Of a stretch of DNA of 64,000 bases, positions 8,714-15,997 are shown piece by piece (position 1 is the first letter of the stretch; the number at the start of each line of letters is the position of its first letter). The position numbers and the translations under genes are program-made. A model generated the notes under the pieces. It searched no databases. It saw only the letters and a program-made list of their open reading frames with translations, and had not been told where the DNA came from. The stretch comes from Zeimonas sp046347945 (GTDB taxonomy: Bacteria; Pseudomonadota; Gammaproteobacteria; Burkholderiales; Burkholderiaceae_E). The stretch is from the NCBI GenBank assembly GCA_046347945.1, contig JAXMFB010000012.1:62001-126000 (forward strand), given 5' to 3'.

Positions 8714-9517
8714 ATGCTTATTCATCCCCAGTTCGACCCCATCGCCTTCAGCCTCGGGCCGATCGCCGTTCGCTGGTACGGCCTGATGTACCTGCTGGCG
8801 TTTGCCGGCTTCTTCCTCCTCGGCCGCTGGCGCCTGCAGCAGGCGGCCTTCGCGCAGTCGACCGGCCTGGCGCCGCGCGACCTCGAAGACCTGCTGTTCT
8901 GGGGGGCTCTCGGCGTCGTGCTGGGCGGGCGCCTCGGCTACGTGCTGTTCTACAAGCCCGGCTACTACCTCGGCCATCCGCTCGAGGTGCTCGCGGTCTG
9001 GCAGGGCGGCATGTCGTTTCATGGCGGGCTGCTCGGCGTGATCGTCGCGACGTGGCTGTTCTGCAGGCGGCGCGGGCTCGCCTTCTGGCCGGTGATCGAC
9101 TTCGCGGCGCCGCTGGTGCCGATCGGCCTGGCTGCGGGGCGCATCGGCAACTTCATCAACGGCGAGTTGTGGGGCCGGCCGACCGACGTGCCGTGGGCGA
9201 TGGTGTTCCCGCAGGTCGACGCGCTGCCGCGGCACCCGTCGCAGCTCTACCAGTTCGCCGGCGAGGGCGTGCTGCTGTTCGTGCTGCTGTGGTGGTACTC
9301 GACGCGGCCGCGCCCGGCGGGCGCGGTCTCGGGCATGTTCCTGATCGGCTACGCGGTGCTGCGCTTCGCCGCCGAGTTCGCGCGCGAACCCGACTCGTTC
9401 CTCGGTCTGCAGGCGCTCGGGTTCACGATGGGGCAGTGGCTGTGCGTGCCGATGTTCGTGGCAGGGCTCGCGCTGTACGCGTGGGCGAGGCGCCGGCCGG
9501 GCGGCGCCGGCAGCTGA
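8714..9517 (+). CDS. lgt: Phosphatidylglycerol--prolipoprotein diacylglyceryl transferase
   Basis: An inner-membrane enzyme that attaches diacylglycerol to the lipobox cysteine, the first step of lipoprotein maturation. It has 267 aa and about seven membrane helices. Family hallmarks are HGGLLG (residues ~103-108) and the signature GRIGNFINGELWGR. The start MLIHPQFDPIAFSLGPIAVRWYG is canonical. Clients in this window include BamE (LAGGC) and ChaN (LAAC). The gene is followed after 14 bp by a GTG-initiated malonyl-CoA decarboxylase gene. Confidence 0.95.
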   Translation: MLIHPQFDPIAFSLGPIAVRWYGLMYLLAFAGFFLLGRWRLQQAAFAQSTGLAPRDLEDLLFWGALGVVLGGRLGYVLFYKPGYYLGHPLEVLAVWQGGMSFHGGLLGVIVATWLFCRRRGLAFWPVIDFAAPLVPIGLAAGRIGNFINGELWGRPTDVPWAMVFPQVDALPRHPSQLYQFAGEGVLLFVLLWWYSTRPRPAGAVSGMFLIGYAVLRFAAEFAREPDSFLGLQALGFTMGQWLCVPMFVAGLALYAWARRRPGGAGS

Positions 9518-9531
9518 CGGCGGGGCGGCGC

Positions 9532-10854
9532 GTGTTCGAGCGGCTCCGCCAGGTCCGTCGCGATGCGCGCGAGCGCAACGACCTGCACGGCCTGCTCGAC
9601 GACTGCCGGCAGCTGCTCACGGCACACGGCGAGACGAACAGCCTGGTCATCGCGGCGCGCGCAATCGAGCGATACGCGCGCCTGTCCGACGACGCAGTCG
9701 CGCGATTCTTCGAGGTGCTCGCCACCGACTTCGATCCCGATCCCGGCGAGGTGCTGCGGCTGGCCGAGAGCTACGCGGTGTCGCGTTCGCCCGACAACCT
9801 GATCCAGCTCTGGAAGGCTGCCGAGTCGCCGCGCCAGGAGTTGCTGCGCCGCCTGAACCGCGCGCCGAACGCCACCGGCACGCTGGTGGCCATGCGCGCG
9901 AGCCTGCTCGAGCGGCTGCGCCGCGACGAGTCGCTCAAGGCCGTCGACGCCGACTTCCAGCACCTGCTGTCGTCGTGGTTCAACCCCGGCTTTCTCAGGC
10001 TGGTGCAGGTCGACTGGAGCTCGCCGGCGCGGCTGCTCGAGAAGATCATCCAGCACGAGGCAGTGCACGAGATCGACGGCTGGGCCGACCTGCGCCGGCG
10101 GCTCGAGCCCGATCGGCGCTGCTTCGCGTTCTTCCATCCGATGCTCCCCGACGAGCCGCTGATTTTCGTCGAGGTCGCGCTGCTCGACGCGATGCCGCAG
10201 GCGATCGCGCCGCTGCTCGACCGCAAGTCGGAGCCCGAAACGCGCGAAGACCGCTTCAAGGTCGCGGCGTTCTATTCGATCTCGAACTGCCAGCCGGGCC
10301 TGCGAGGCGTGAACCTGGGCAACTTCCTGATCAAGCGGGTCGCCGAGCAGCTGCAGCAGGCGTTCCCGAAGCTGAAGTCGTTCTGCACGCTGTCGCCGGT
10401 TCCCGGCTTCGCCGCCTGGCTGTCGGCGACCGGGGCCATCGACTCGCCGCGCCTGAAGCCGGCGACGCGGCGCGAGCTCGACGCCGGACTGCGCGCGCTG
10501 CGCGAGCGGCACGGCGGCGACTTCGCGGCACTGGCGAAGGCGCATGCGGCGGCAGACGAGGGCGCGAAACCGGACCCGGACCTGGCGATGCTGCAGCGGC
10601 TGTGCGCAGCCTACCTGATCGAGACTTCGCCGAACGAGGCGCGGACGTCCGACCTGGTGGCGCGCTTTCACCTGAACAACGGCGCCCGGCTCGAGCGCAT
10701 CAACCTGGCCGGCGACCTCTCGCGCAACGGACTGCGCCAGTCGCACGGACTGATGGTCAACTATCTGTACGATCTCGACGAGATCGAGAGCAACCACGAG
10801 AAGTTCGTCAACGACCAGGTGAGCGCGTCGCGCGCAGTGCTGTCGCTGCTCTGA
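9532..10854 (+). CDS. Malonyl-CoA decarboxylase
   Basis: It decarboxylates malonyl-CoA to acetyl-CoA. The protein has 440 aa from the GTG at 9532: an N-terminal helical domain followed by a GNAT-fold catalytic domain. Key elements are GVNLGNFLIKRVAEQLQ, the catalytic Ser in TLSPVPGF (about residue 288) and the catalytic His in ARFHLNNGARL (about residue 380), with SHGLMVNYLYDL near the end. Together with the next gene (malonyl-CoA synthetase, 33 bp downstream) it makes a malonate-use module, usually called matA/matB or mdc in other bacteria. No malonate transporter is directly attached. No ATG is near, and the GTG lies 14 bp after lgt. Confidence 0.92.
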   Translation: MFERLRQVRRDARERNDLHGLLDDCRQLLTAHGETNSLVIAARAIERYARLSDDAVARFFEVLATDFDPDPGEVLRLAESYAVSRSPDNLIQLWKAAESPRQELLRRLNRAPNATGTLVAMRASLLERLRRDESLKAVDADFQHLLSSWFNPGFLRLVQVDWSSPARLLEKIIQHEAVHEIDGWADLRRRLEPDRRCFAFFHPMLPDEPLIFVEVALLDAMPQAIAPLLDRKSEPETREDRFKVAAFYSISNCQPGLRGVNLGNFLIKRVAEQLQQAFPKLKSFCTLSPVPGFAAWLSATGAIDSPRLKPATRRELDAGLRALRERHGGDFAALAKAHAAADEGAKPDPDLAMLQRLCAAYLIETSPNEARTSDLVARFHLNNGARLERINLAGDLSRNGLRQSHGLMVNYLYDLDEIESNHEKFVNDQVSASRAVLSLL

Positions 10855-10887
10855 CGCGCCGCCGAGTCGCCGCAGCGAGGCCCGACC

Positions 10888-12405
10888 ATGCAGGAACCAG
10901 GCAATCACAACCTCTACGCGCTGCTGGCCGCAGGTTTCCCGGCAGATCGCGCGAGCTGCTGCATCGACGCCGGCGAAGGCGCCTGGTACAGCTGGGACGA
11001 CGTCGAGCGCGCCAGCGCGATGATCGCGAACCTGCTGAAGCGACTGAAGCTCCCGAAGGGTGCCCGGATCGCGGTGCAGGTCGACAAGTCGCCCGAGGCG
11101 GTGCTGCTCTACCTCGCGACGCTGCGCGCCGGCTTCGCGTTCCTGCCGCTGAACACCGCCTACCAGGCGACCGAGATCGACTACTTCGTGGCGGACGCCG
11201 AGCCGTCGGTGGTCGTCTGCAGCCCCGCGAACCTGCGCTGGATCGAGCCGATCGCGCGTCGCCATCGCGTGCCGCACCTGTTCACGCTGGGCGACGACCG
11301 CCGCGGCACGCTGCTCGAAGCGGCGGCGCGCGAGTCGGCGCACTTCCCGACGGTGCGCAGTCGCGCCGAGGACCTCGCCTGCATCGTCTACACGTCGGGG
11401 ACGACCGGCCGCAGCAAGGGCGCGATGCTCTCGCACGGCAACATCGGCAGCAACGCGCTGGTGCTGCACCGCTACTGGCGCTGGCGCGCCGGCGACGTGC
11501 TGCTGCACATGCTGCCGATCTTCCACGTGCACGGGCTGTTCGTCGCGATCCACGGCGCGCTGCTGTCGGGTAGCCGGATGATCTGGCGCGCGCGCTTCGA
11601 CGCGCGCGAGGCGATCCGGCTGCTGCCGCAGGCGACGGTGTTCATGGGCGTGCCGACGATGTACGTGCGCCTGCTCGACGAGCCCGGTTTCGACGCGAAC
11701 GCGTGCCGCAACATGAGGATGTTCGTCTCGGGGTCGGCGCCGCTGCTGCCGGACACCTTCCGGCAGTTCGAGGCGCGCACCGGCCAGCGCATCCTCGAGC
11801 GCTACGGGATGAGCGAGACCGTGATGCTGACCTCGAACTCGTACGACGGCAATCGGGTGCCGGGCACGGTCGGCCTGCCGCTGCCGGGCGTCGAGGTCCG
11901 CGTCGTCGACGACGCGGGACGTGCCTGCGGCACCGGGGAGATCGGCGCGATCCAGGTGCGCGGCCCGAACGTCTTCTCCGGTTACTGGCGCATGCCCGAG
12001 AAGACCCGGGAAGAGTTCACCGCCGACGGATACTTCCGCACCGGCGACATGGGGAAACGGGACGCCAACGGCTACCTGTCGATCGTCGGGCGCAGCAAGG
12101 ACCTGATCATCACCGGCGGCTACAACGTCTACCCGAAGGAGATCGAGTCGTACCTCGACGAGATGGACGGCGTGGCCGAGTCGGCGGTCATCGGCGTGCC
12201 GCACCGTGACTTCGGCGAGGCGGTCACGGCCGTGGTCGTCGGGAAGCCCGGTGCGCAGTTGCGCGAGGCGGCGATCATTGCGGCGCTCAAGGGGCGCATC
12301 GCGGCGTTCAAGGTGCCCAAGCGGGTGCACGTCGTCGACGAATTGCCGCGCAACACGATGGGCAAGGTCCAGAAGAACGTGTTGCGCGAGCGTTTCGGGG
12401 CCTGA
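10888..12405 (+). CDS. matB: Malonyl-CoA synthetase (AMP-forming)
   Basis: A 505-aa acyl-adenylate enzyme activating malonate with ATP and CoA. The P-loop-like motif IVYTSGTTGRSKGAM, the ERYGMSET core, the hinge TGDMGKRDANGYLSIVGRSK and the C-terminal catalytic Lys in PRNTMGKVQKN are all present. Length and N-terminus match MatB-type enzymes. Coupling with malonyl-CoA decarboxylase just upstream strongly supports malonate as substrate over other carboxylates. It converges on a TauE-type exporter gene 41 bp away. Confidence 0.88.
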   Translation: MQEPGNHNLYALLAAGFPADRASCCIDAGEGAWYSWDDVERASAMIANLLKRLKLPKGARIAVQVDKSPEAVLLYLATLRAGFAFLPLNTAYQATEIDYFVADAEPSVVVCSPANLRWIEPIARRHRVPHLFTLGDDRRGTLLEAAARESAHFPTVRSRAEDLACIVYTSGTTGRSKGAMLSHGNIGSNALVLHRYWRWRAGDVLLHMLPIFHVHGLFVAIHGALLSGSRMIWRARFDAREAIRLLPQATVFMGVPTMYVRLLDEPGFDANACRNMRMFVSGSAPLLPDTFRQFEARTGQRILERYGMSETVMLTSNSYDGNRVPGTVGLPLPGVEVRVVDDAGRACGTGEIGAIQVRGPNVFSGYWRMPEKTREEFTADGYFRTGDMGKRDANGYLSIVGRSKDLIITGGYNVYPKEIESYLDEMDGVAESAVIGVPHRDFGEAVTAVVVGKPGAQLREAAIIAALKGRIAAFKVPKRVHVVDELPRNTMGKVQKNVLRERFGA

Positions 12406-12446
12406 ACGCGACGCGGGCGATGTCCGCGCGGTCAGTGCCCGCGCAG

Positions 12447-13253
12447 TCAGTGCCCGTACAGTCCCTTCCAGAGCATGTACGCCGCCAGCGCATAGAGCAG
12501 CATCGCGAACACGGACCGGAGCAGGCTTACGTCCATCGCGTGCGCGGTCTTCGCGCCCAGCGGTGCGGTCAGCACGCTGGTGACGACGATCGACGCCAGC
12601 GCCGGCAGGTAGATGTAGCCGAACGTGCCGCCGGGCAACTCGAGCCCCCAGCCGGCGTAGACGTAGCCGAGCGTACCGGCCAGCGCGATCGGAAAGCCGC
12701 AGGCGGCGCTGGTGGCGACCGCCTCGTGGATCTTCACGTTGGCGCGGGTGAGGAATGGCACCGTGATGAACGCGCCGCCCGCCCCGACGATCGCCGACAG
12801 CAGGCCGATCAGGGTGCCCATGCCGAAGCGCCCGGCGTTGCCGGGCAGCGCGCGGCGCGCGCTCGCCTGGCCCTTGCACAGCATTCGCGTGGCCATCAGT
12901 GCGATGAACACGCCGAAACCGACCGCCAGCACGCTGCCGCGCAGCGCCGCCGCGATCTGGGCGCCGACCAGCGAACCGAGCACGATGCCCGGGGCCAGCG
13001 TCTTCGCGATGTCCCAGCGCACCGCGCCGCGCCGGGCGTGCGCGCGCACGCTCGACAGCGACGTGAACAGGATGGTCGTCAGCGAGGTTGCGATCGCCAC
13101 CTTGACGATCTGCCCGGTCGGAAAGCCCTTGCTCGTGAGCAGCATCGTCACGAACGGCACCAGCAGCATGCCGCCGCCGACGCCGAGCAGGCCGGCGGCG
13201 AAGCCGGTGGCGGCGCCGAGCAGCAGGAACCAGGCGATCAGGTCGAGGGCCAT
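12447..13253 (-). CDS. TauE/SafE-family membrane exporter
   Basis: An integral membrane protein of 268 aa with about eight hydrophobic segments and the repeated Gly-rich motif of the family (GFAAGLLGVGGGMLLVPFV near the start, GLLSAIVGAGGAFITVPFL in the second half). Family members export sulfite, sulfoacetate or other organic anions; the substrate here is unknown. It starts 21 bp from the aminotransferase stop on the same strand, so it may be the last gene of that leftward unit. Its position beside matB could hint at a carboxylate, which is inference only. Confidence 0.8.
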   Translation of the reverse strand: MALDLIAWFLLLGAATGFAAGLLGVGGGMLLVPFVTMLLTSKGFPTGQIVKVAIATSLTTILFTSLSSVRAHARRGAVRWDIAKTLAPGIVLGSLVGAQIAAALRGSVLAVGFGVFIALMATRMLCKGQASARRALPGNAGRFGMGTLIGLLSAIVGAGGAFITVPFLTRANVKIHEAVATSAACGFPIALAGTLGYVYAGWGLELPGGTFGYIYLPALASIVVTSVLTAPLGAKTAHAMDVSLLRSVFAMLLYALAAYMLWKGLYGH

Positions 13254-13274
13254 GAACGAGTCGGGGCGGCGGGC

Positions 13275-14618
13275 TCAGCGGCGGCCCGCGGCCGCGTCGA
13301 TCTCCTGCAGCACGAGCCGCAACGTCTCGAACATCCTGGCAATCTGGCCGGGCTCGACGATCAAGGGCGGCGACAGCGCGATCACGTCGCCGGTCACCCG
13401 GACGAGCAGGCCGCGGTCGAAGCAGCGCTGGAACGCATCGGCCGCGCGCGCCCCCGGTGCGTCGTCGCGTGGCGCGAGCTCGATGCCCGCCACCAGGCCC
13501 AGGTTGCGCACGTCGACCACTTGCGGCGCGTCGCGCAGCGAATGGGCTGCTTCCTCGAACAGCGGCGCGAGGCTGCGCGCCCGCTCGAACAGTGCCTCGC
13601 GCCGATAGATGTCCACCGTGGCGAGAATCGCCGCGCTCGCCAGCGGGTGCCCGGAATAGGTGTATCCGTGGAAGAACTCGATGCCGGCCGGCGCGCCCTC
13701 GACGATGGCATCGTGGACCTGGCGCCGCGCGGCCACTGCCCCGGCCGGAACGACGCCGTTGCTGATGCCCTTGGCCAGCGTGATGAGGTCCGGCGTGACG
13801 CCCAGCGCGCCGCTGGCCGTCGCCGCGCCCAGGCGGCCGAATGCCGTGATGACCTCGTCGAAGATCAGCAGGATGCCGTGCCGGCTCGTGATCTCGCGCA
13901 GCCGCTCGAGGTAGCCGACCGGGGGCACGAGGACGCCGGTCGAGCCTGCCATCGGCTCGACGATCACGGCCGCGATCGTCGAAGGGTCGTGCAGCGCGAC
14001 CAGGCGCTCGAGATCATCGGCCAGGTGTGCGCCGACAGCGGGCTGTCCGCGCGAGAACGCGTTGTCCCGGGGCAGGTGGGTGTGGGGCAGATGGTCGACG
14101 GCCGGCAGCAACGCGCCGGAGAAGGCCTTGCGGTTCGAGACGATCCCGCCGACCGAGATGCCGCCGAAGCCGGCTCCGTGGTAGCCGCGTTCGCGCCCGA
14201 TGAAGCGCGTGCGCTGACCTTCTGCGCGCGCGCGGTGATACGCGAGCGCGATCTTGAGCGCCGTGTCGACCGACTCGGAGCCGGAGTTCGTGAAGAAGAT
14301 CCGGTCGAGGCCTTCGGGCATCAGCCCGGCGATGGCCGCGGCGGCCCGAAACGCATCGGGGTGTCCGAGCTGGAAGCCGGGCGCGTAGTCGAGCTCGGCG
14401 GCCTGTCGCGCGATCGCCCCGGTGATCTCGGTCCGGCAGTGGCCCGCGTTGACGCACCAGAGTCCCGACGTGCCGTCGAGGACCTGCGTGCCGTCGGCCG
14501 CCGTGTAGTACATGCCGCTCGCCCGTGCAAGCAGCCTGGGCTTCGTCTTGAACGCCCGGTTCGCCGTGAAAGGCATCCAGAGCGACGACAGGTCGGGCAG
14601 TCCGCCTGGCGCGCTCAT
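13275..14618 (-). CDS. Class III pyridoxal-phosphate aminotransferase
   Basis: A 447-aa omega-aminotransferase of the beta-alanine/aspartate family type. The start SLWMPFTANRAFKTKPR is a hallmark of omega-amino acid:pyruvate transaminases. The PLP site shows LIFDEVITAFGRLG, and the Schiff-base Lys lies in LITLAKGISNGVVPAGAV. An upstream frame extension exists, but the ATG at 14618 overlaps the EVE gene stop by 4 bp (ATGA) and gives MSAPGGLPDL. Beta-alanine:pyruvate transamination would yield malonate semialdehyde, which could relate to the nearby malonate genes; this link is inferred. Confidence 0.88.
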   Translation of the reverse strand: MSAPGGLPDLSSLWMPFTANRAFKTKPRLLARASGMYYTAADGTQVLDGTSGLWCVNAGHCRTEITGAIARQAAELDYAPGFQLGHPDAFRAAAAIAGLMPEGLDRIFFTNSGSESVDTALKIALAYHRARAEGQRTRFIGRERGYHGAGFGGISVGGIVSNRKAFSGALLPAVDHLPHTHLPRDNAFSRGQPAVGAHLADDLERLVALHDPSTIAAVIVEPMAGSTGVLVPPVGYLERLREITSRHGILLIFDEVITAFGRLGAATASGALGVTPDLITLAKGISNGVVPAGAVAARRQVHDAIVEGAPAGIEFFHGYTYSGHPLASAAILATVDIYRREALFERARSLAPLFEEAAHSLRDAPQVVDVRNLGLVAGIELAPRDDAPGARAADAFQRCFDRGLLVRVTGDVIALSPPLIVEPGQIARMFETLRLVLQEIDAAAGRR

Positions 14619-15094
14619 CGGGACCGCGACTCGAGCAGGTTGCCCAGGTAGCGCCACTCGGCGGGCGTCACCGGCGTGATCGACAGGCGGCTGCCTTTGC
14701 GCAGTACCGCCATGTCGGCGAGCGCTTCGTGGCGGCGCAACTCGGCCAGCGTCAGGTAGCGCGTCTTGCGCAGCACGCGCACGTCGACGAGCATCCAGCG
14801 CGGCGACTCGTGTGTGCTCCTGGCGTCGAAGTACGGCGAAGCCGGGTCGAACTGCGTGTCGTCGGGGTACGGCGCCGACGCGACCTCGCCGATTCCGGCG
14901 ATGCCCGGCTCGGCGCAGCCCGAGTGGTAGAACAGCACGCCGTCGCCGACGCGCATCGCATCACGCATGAAGTTTCGCGCCTGGTAGTTGCGCACACCGA
15001 ACCACGGCACCGTCTGCCGCGGCATCGCCAGCACGTCGTCGATCGAGCACTCGTCGGGCTCGGACTTCATCAGCCAGTGGGATCTCGCGGGCAT
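14615..15094 (-). CDS. EVE domain protein (PUA-like fold)
   Basis: 159 aa, essentially a single EVE domain: HWLMKSEPDECSIDDVL at the N-terminus, WFGVRNYQARNFMRD in the middle, and GEVASAPYPDDTQFDP. EVE domains resemble YTH/PUA readers and are thought to bind modified nucleic-acid bases. Many bacterial genomes keep one stand-alone copy, and no restriction or defence gene lies nearby. It is translationally coupled to the aminotransferase. Confidence 0.88.
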   Translation of the reverse strand: MPARSHWLMKSEPDECSIDDVLAMPRQTVPWFGVRNYQARNFMRDAMRVGDGVLFYHSGCAEPGIAGIGEVASAPYPDDTQFDPASPYFDARSTHESPRWMLVDVRVLRKTRYLTLAELRRHEALADMAVLRKGSRLSITPVTPAEWRYLGNLLESRSR

Positions 15095-15124
15095 CGTCGC
15101 GTAGGGAGAGGGGACCCCGCCTGT

Positions 15125-15300
15125 GCCGGCAGGCCGGCATCCTGAACCGTTCAGTTCAGTTCGGCCGCAGCAGGCACCACATCAGGTTCGTCCGACGAGG
15201 GACGATCACAACAGCAGTACGCAGAAAGCCGCGACCTGGATGCAATGCATTGGTTCAAGGAATGTATGACCTTGTCGAGCACTGCAGGGTCGGCCGCCAT
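15125..15300 (-). ncRNA. ssrS: 6S RNA
   Basis: A 224-bp gap lies downstream of zapA on the same strand, exactly where 6S RNA sits in many proteobacteria. The minus-strand sequence contains GGTCATACATTCCTTGAACC, then the block GTTGTGATCGTCC with CGTCGGACGAACCTGATG. These are close to the conserved pieces I recall for betaproteobacterial 6S RNAs. Potential closing pairs CGGCCG at 15291-15296 and 15162-15167 frame the central bubble. 6S RNA binds sigma-70 RNA polymerase in stationary phase. The ends are approximate; a covariance search would fix them. Confidence 0.72.
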
Positions 15301-15318
15301 TCTAGCGCGGAACGCGAT

Positions 15319-15621
15319 TCAGAACAGGCTTTCCTGGCGTTCGAGCTCGGCGTCGAGGTCCTCGCGCATCTTGCGGATCTTGCCGAGGATCTCGGCCTTC
15401 GGCGTGCCCGCGACGGGGCTTTGCGCGCCGAGCAACTCGTGCGCGAGCTGCAGCGCCGCCATCACCGCGATGCGGTCGACGCCCGAGATGCGCCCGGCCT
15501 CGCGGATGGCGCGCATCTTCTCGTCGACCATCTGTACCGCTTCGAGCAGCTGCGGCTTGGTCTCGCCGCTGACGGCCAGCCGATAGTCGCGGTCGAGGAT
15601 CTTGACGTCGATCTGTTCCAT
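15319..15621 (-). CDS. zapA: Cell division protein ZapA
   Basis: 100 aa: an N-terminal head (MEQIDVKILDRDYRLAVSGE, with Leu/Val-rich strands) and a C-terminal dimerising helix (about residues 60-98). ZapA bundles FtsZ protofilaments at the Z ring. The start at 15621 gives the standard family N-terminus. It lies 43 bp after the zapB-like gene and just upstream of 6S RNA, the classical arrangement. Confidence 0.92.
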   Translation of the reverse strand: MEQIDVKILDRDYRLAVSGETKPQLLEAVQMVDEKMRAIREAGRISGVDRIAVMAALQLAHELLGAQSPVAGTPKAEILGKIRKMREDLDAELERQESLF

Positions 15622-15664
15622 GCTCGGGGTCCGTCGAACGCGCCGCCAATCGTCGCGTTGGTGT

Positions 15665-15874
15665 TTATTCGCCGCCTTCTGCCGGCAGCGGCAGCCGCGC
15701 GAGCGCCGACTCGACGCGCGCGCGTGCCTCGGCGATGCGCTGCTGGAGCTGCTCGTTGGCGCCGCGGCTCGCAGCCAGCTGGTCGCGCAGGTTGGCGTTC
15801 TCGTCCGCAAGACGACGCACGACCTGCAGCATGCGGTCGATGCGCTCGCCCAACTGGTCCACTTCCTGATCCAT
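15665..15874 (-). CDS. ZapB-like coiled-coil protein (TIGR02449 type)
   Basis: A 69-aa, almost entirely heptad-patterned coiled coil: DQLGERIDRMLQVVRRLADE then NANLRDQLAASRGANEQL. Short coiled coils directly upstream of zapA in this group belong to the TIGR02449/ZapB-like family that works with ZapA at the division site. The ATG at 15874 follows a dsbD-divergent region of about 120 bp. Function is assigned by position and coiled-coil character. Confidence 0.78.
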   Translation of the reverse strand: MDQEVDQLGERIDRMLQVVRRLADENANLRDQLAASRGANEQLQQRIAEARARVESALARLPLPAEGGE

Positions 15875-15997
15875 GGCGTGATGGTATATGAAGACGCCAT
15901 GGCGGGGGCGGCCGCGCCCGCGCCTGCCCGGCGAAGGGGGTTCGCGGGGGGATCCGGTCGGTTCCGGTAGCATTCGGTAACCCCTGCGGACCCGCCG

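Noticed and set aside
9349..12879. Very long open frame on the minus strand across lgt, malonyl-CoA genes and the exporter gene
   Set aside because: It is the antisense shadow of well-supported genes; composition is low-complexity Arg/Ala/His/Gln typical of the reverse frame of GC-rich coding DNA, with no domain.
12420..14651. Long plus-strand open frame over TauE and the aminotransferase
   Set aside because: Antisense to two recognisable genes; rich in Gln/Arg/His/Asp with no motif.
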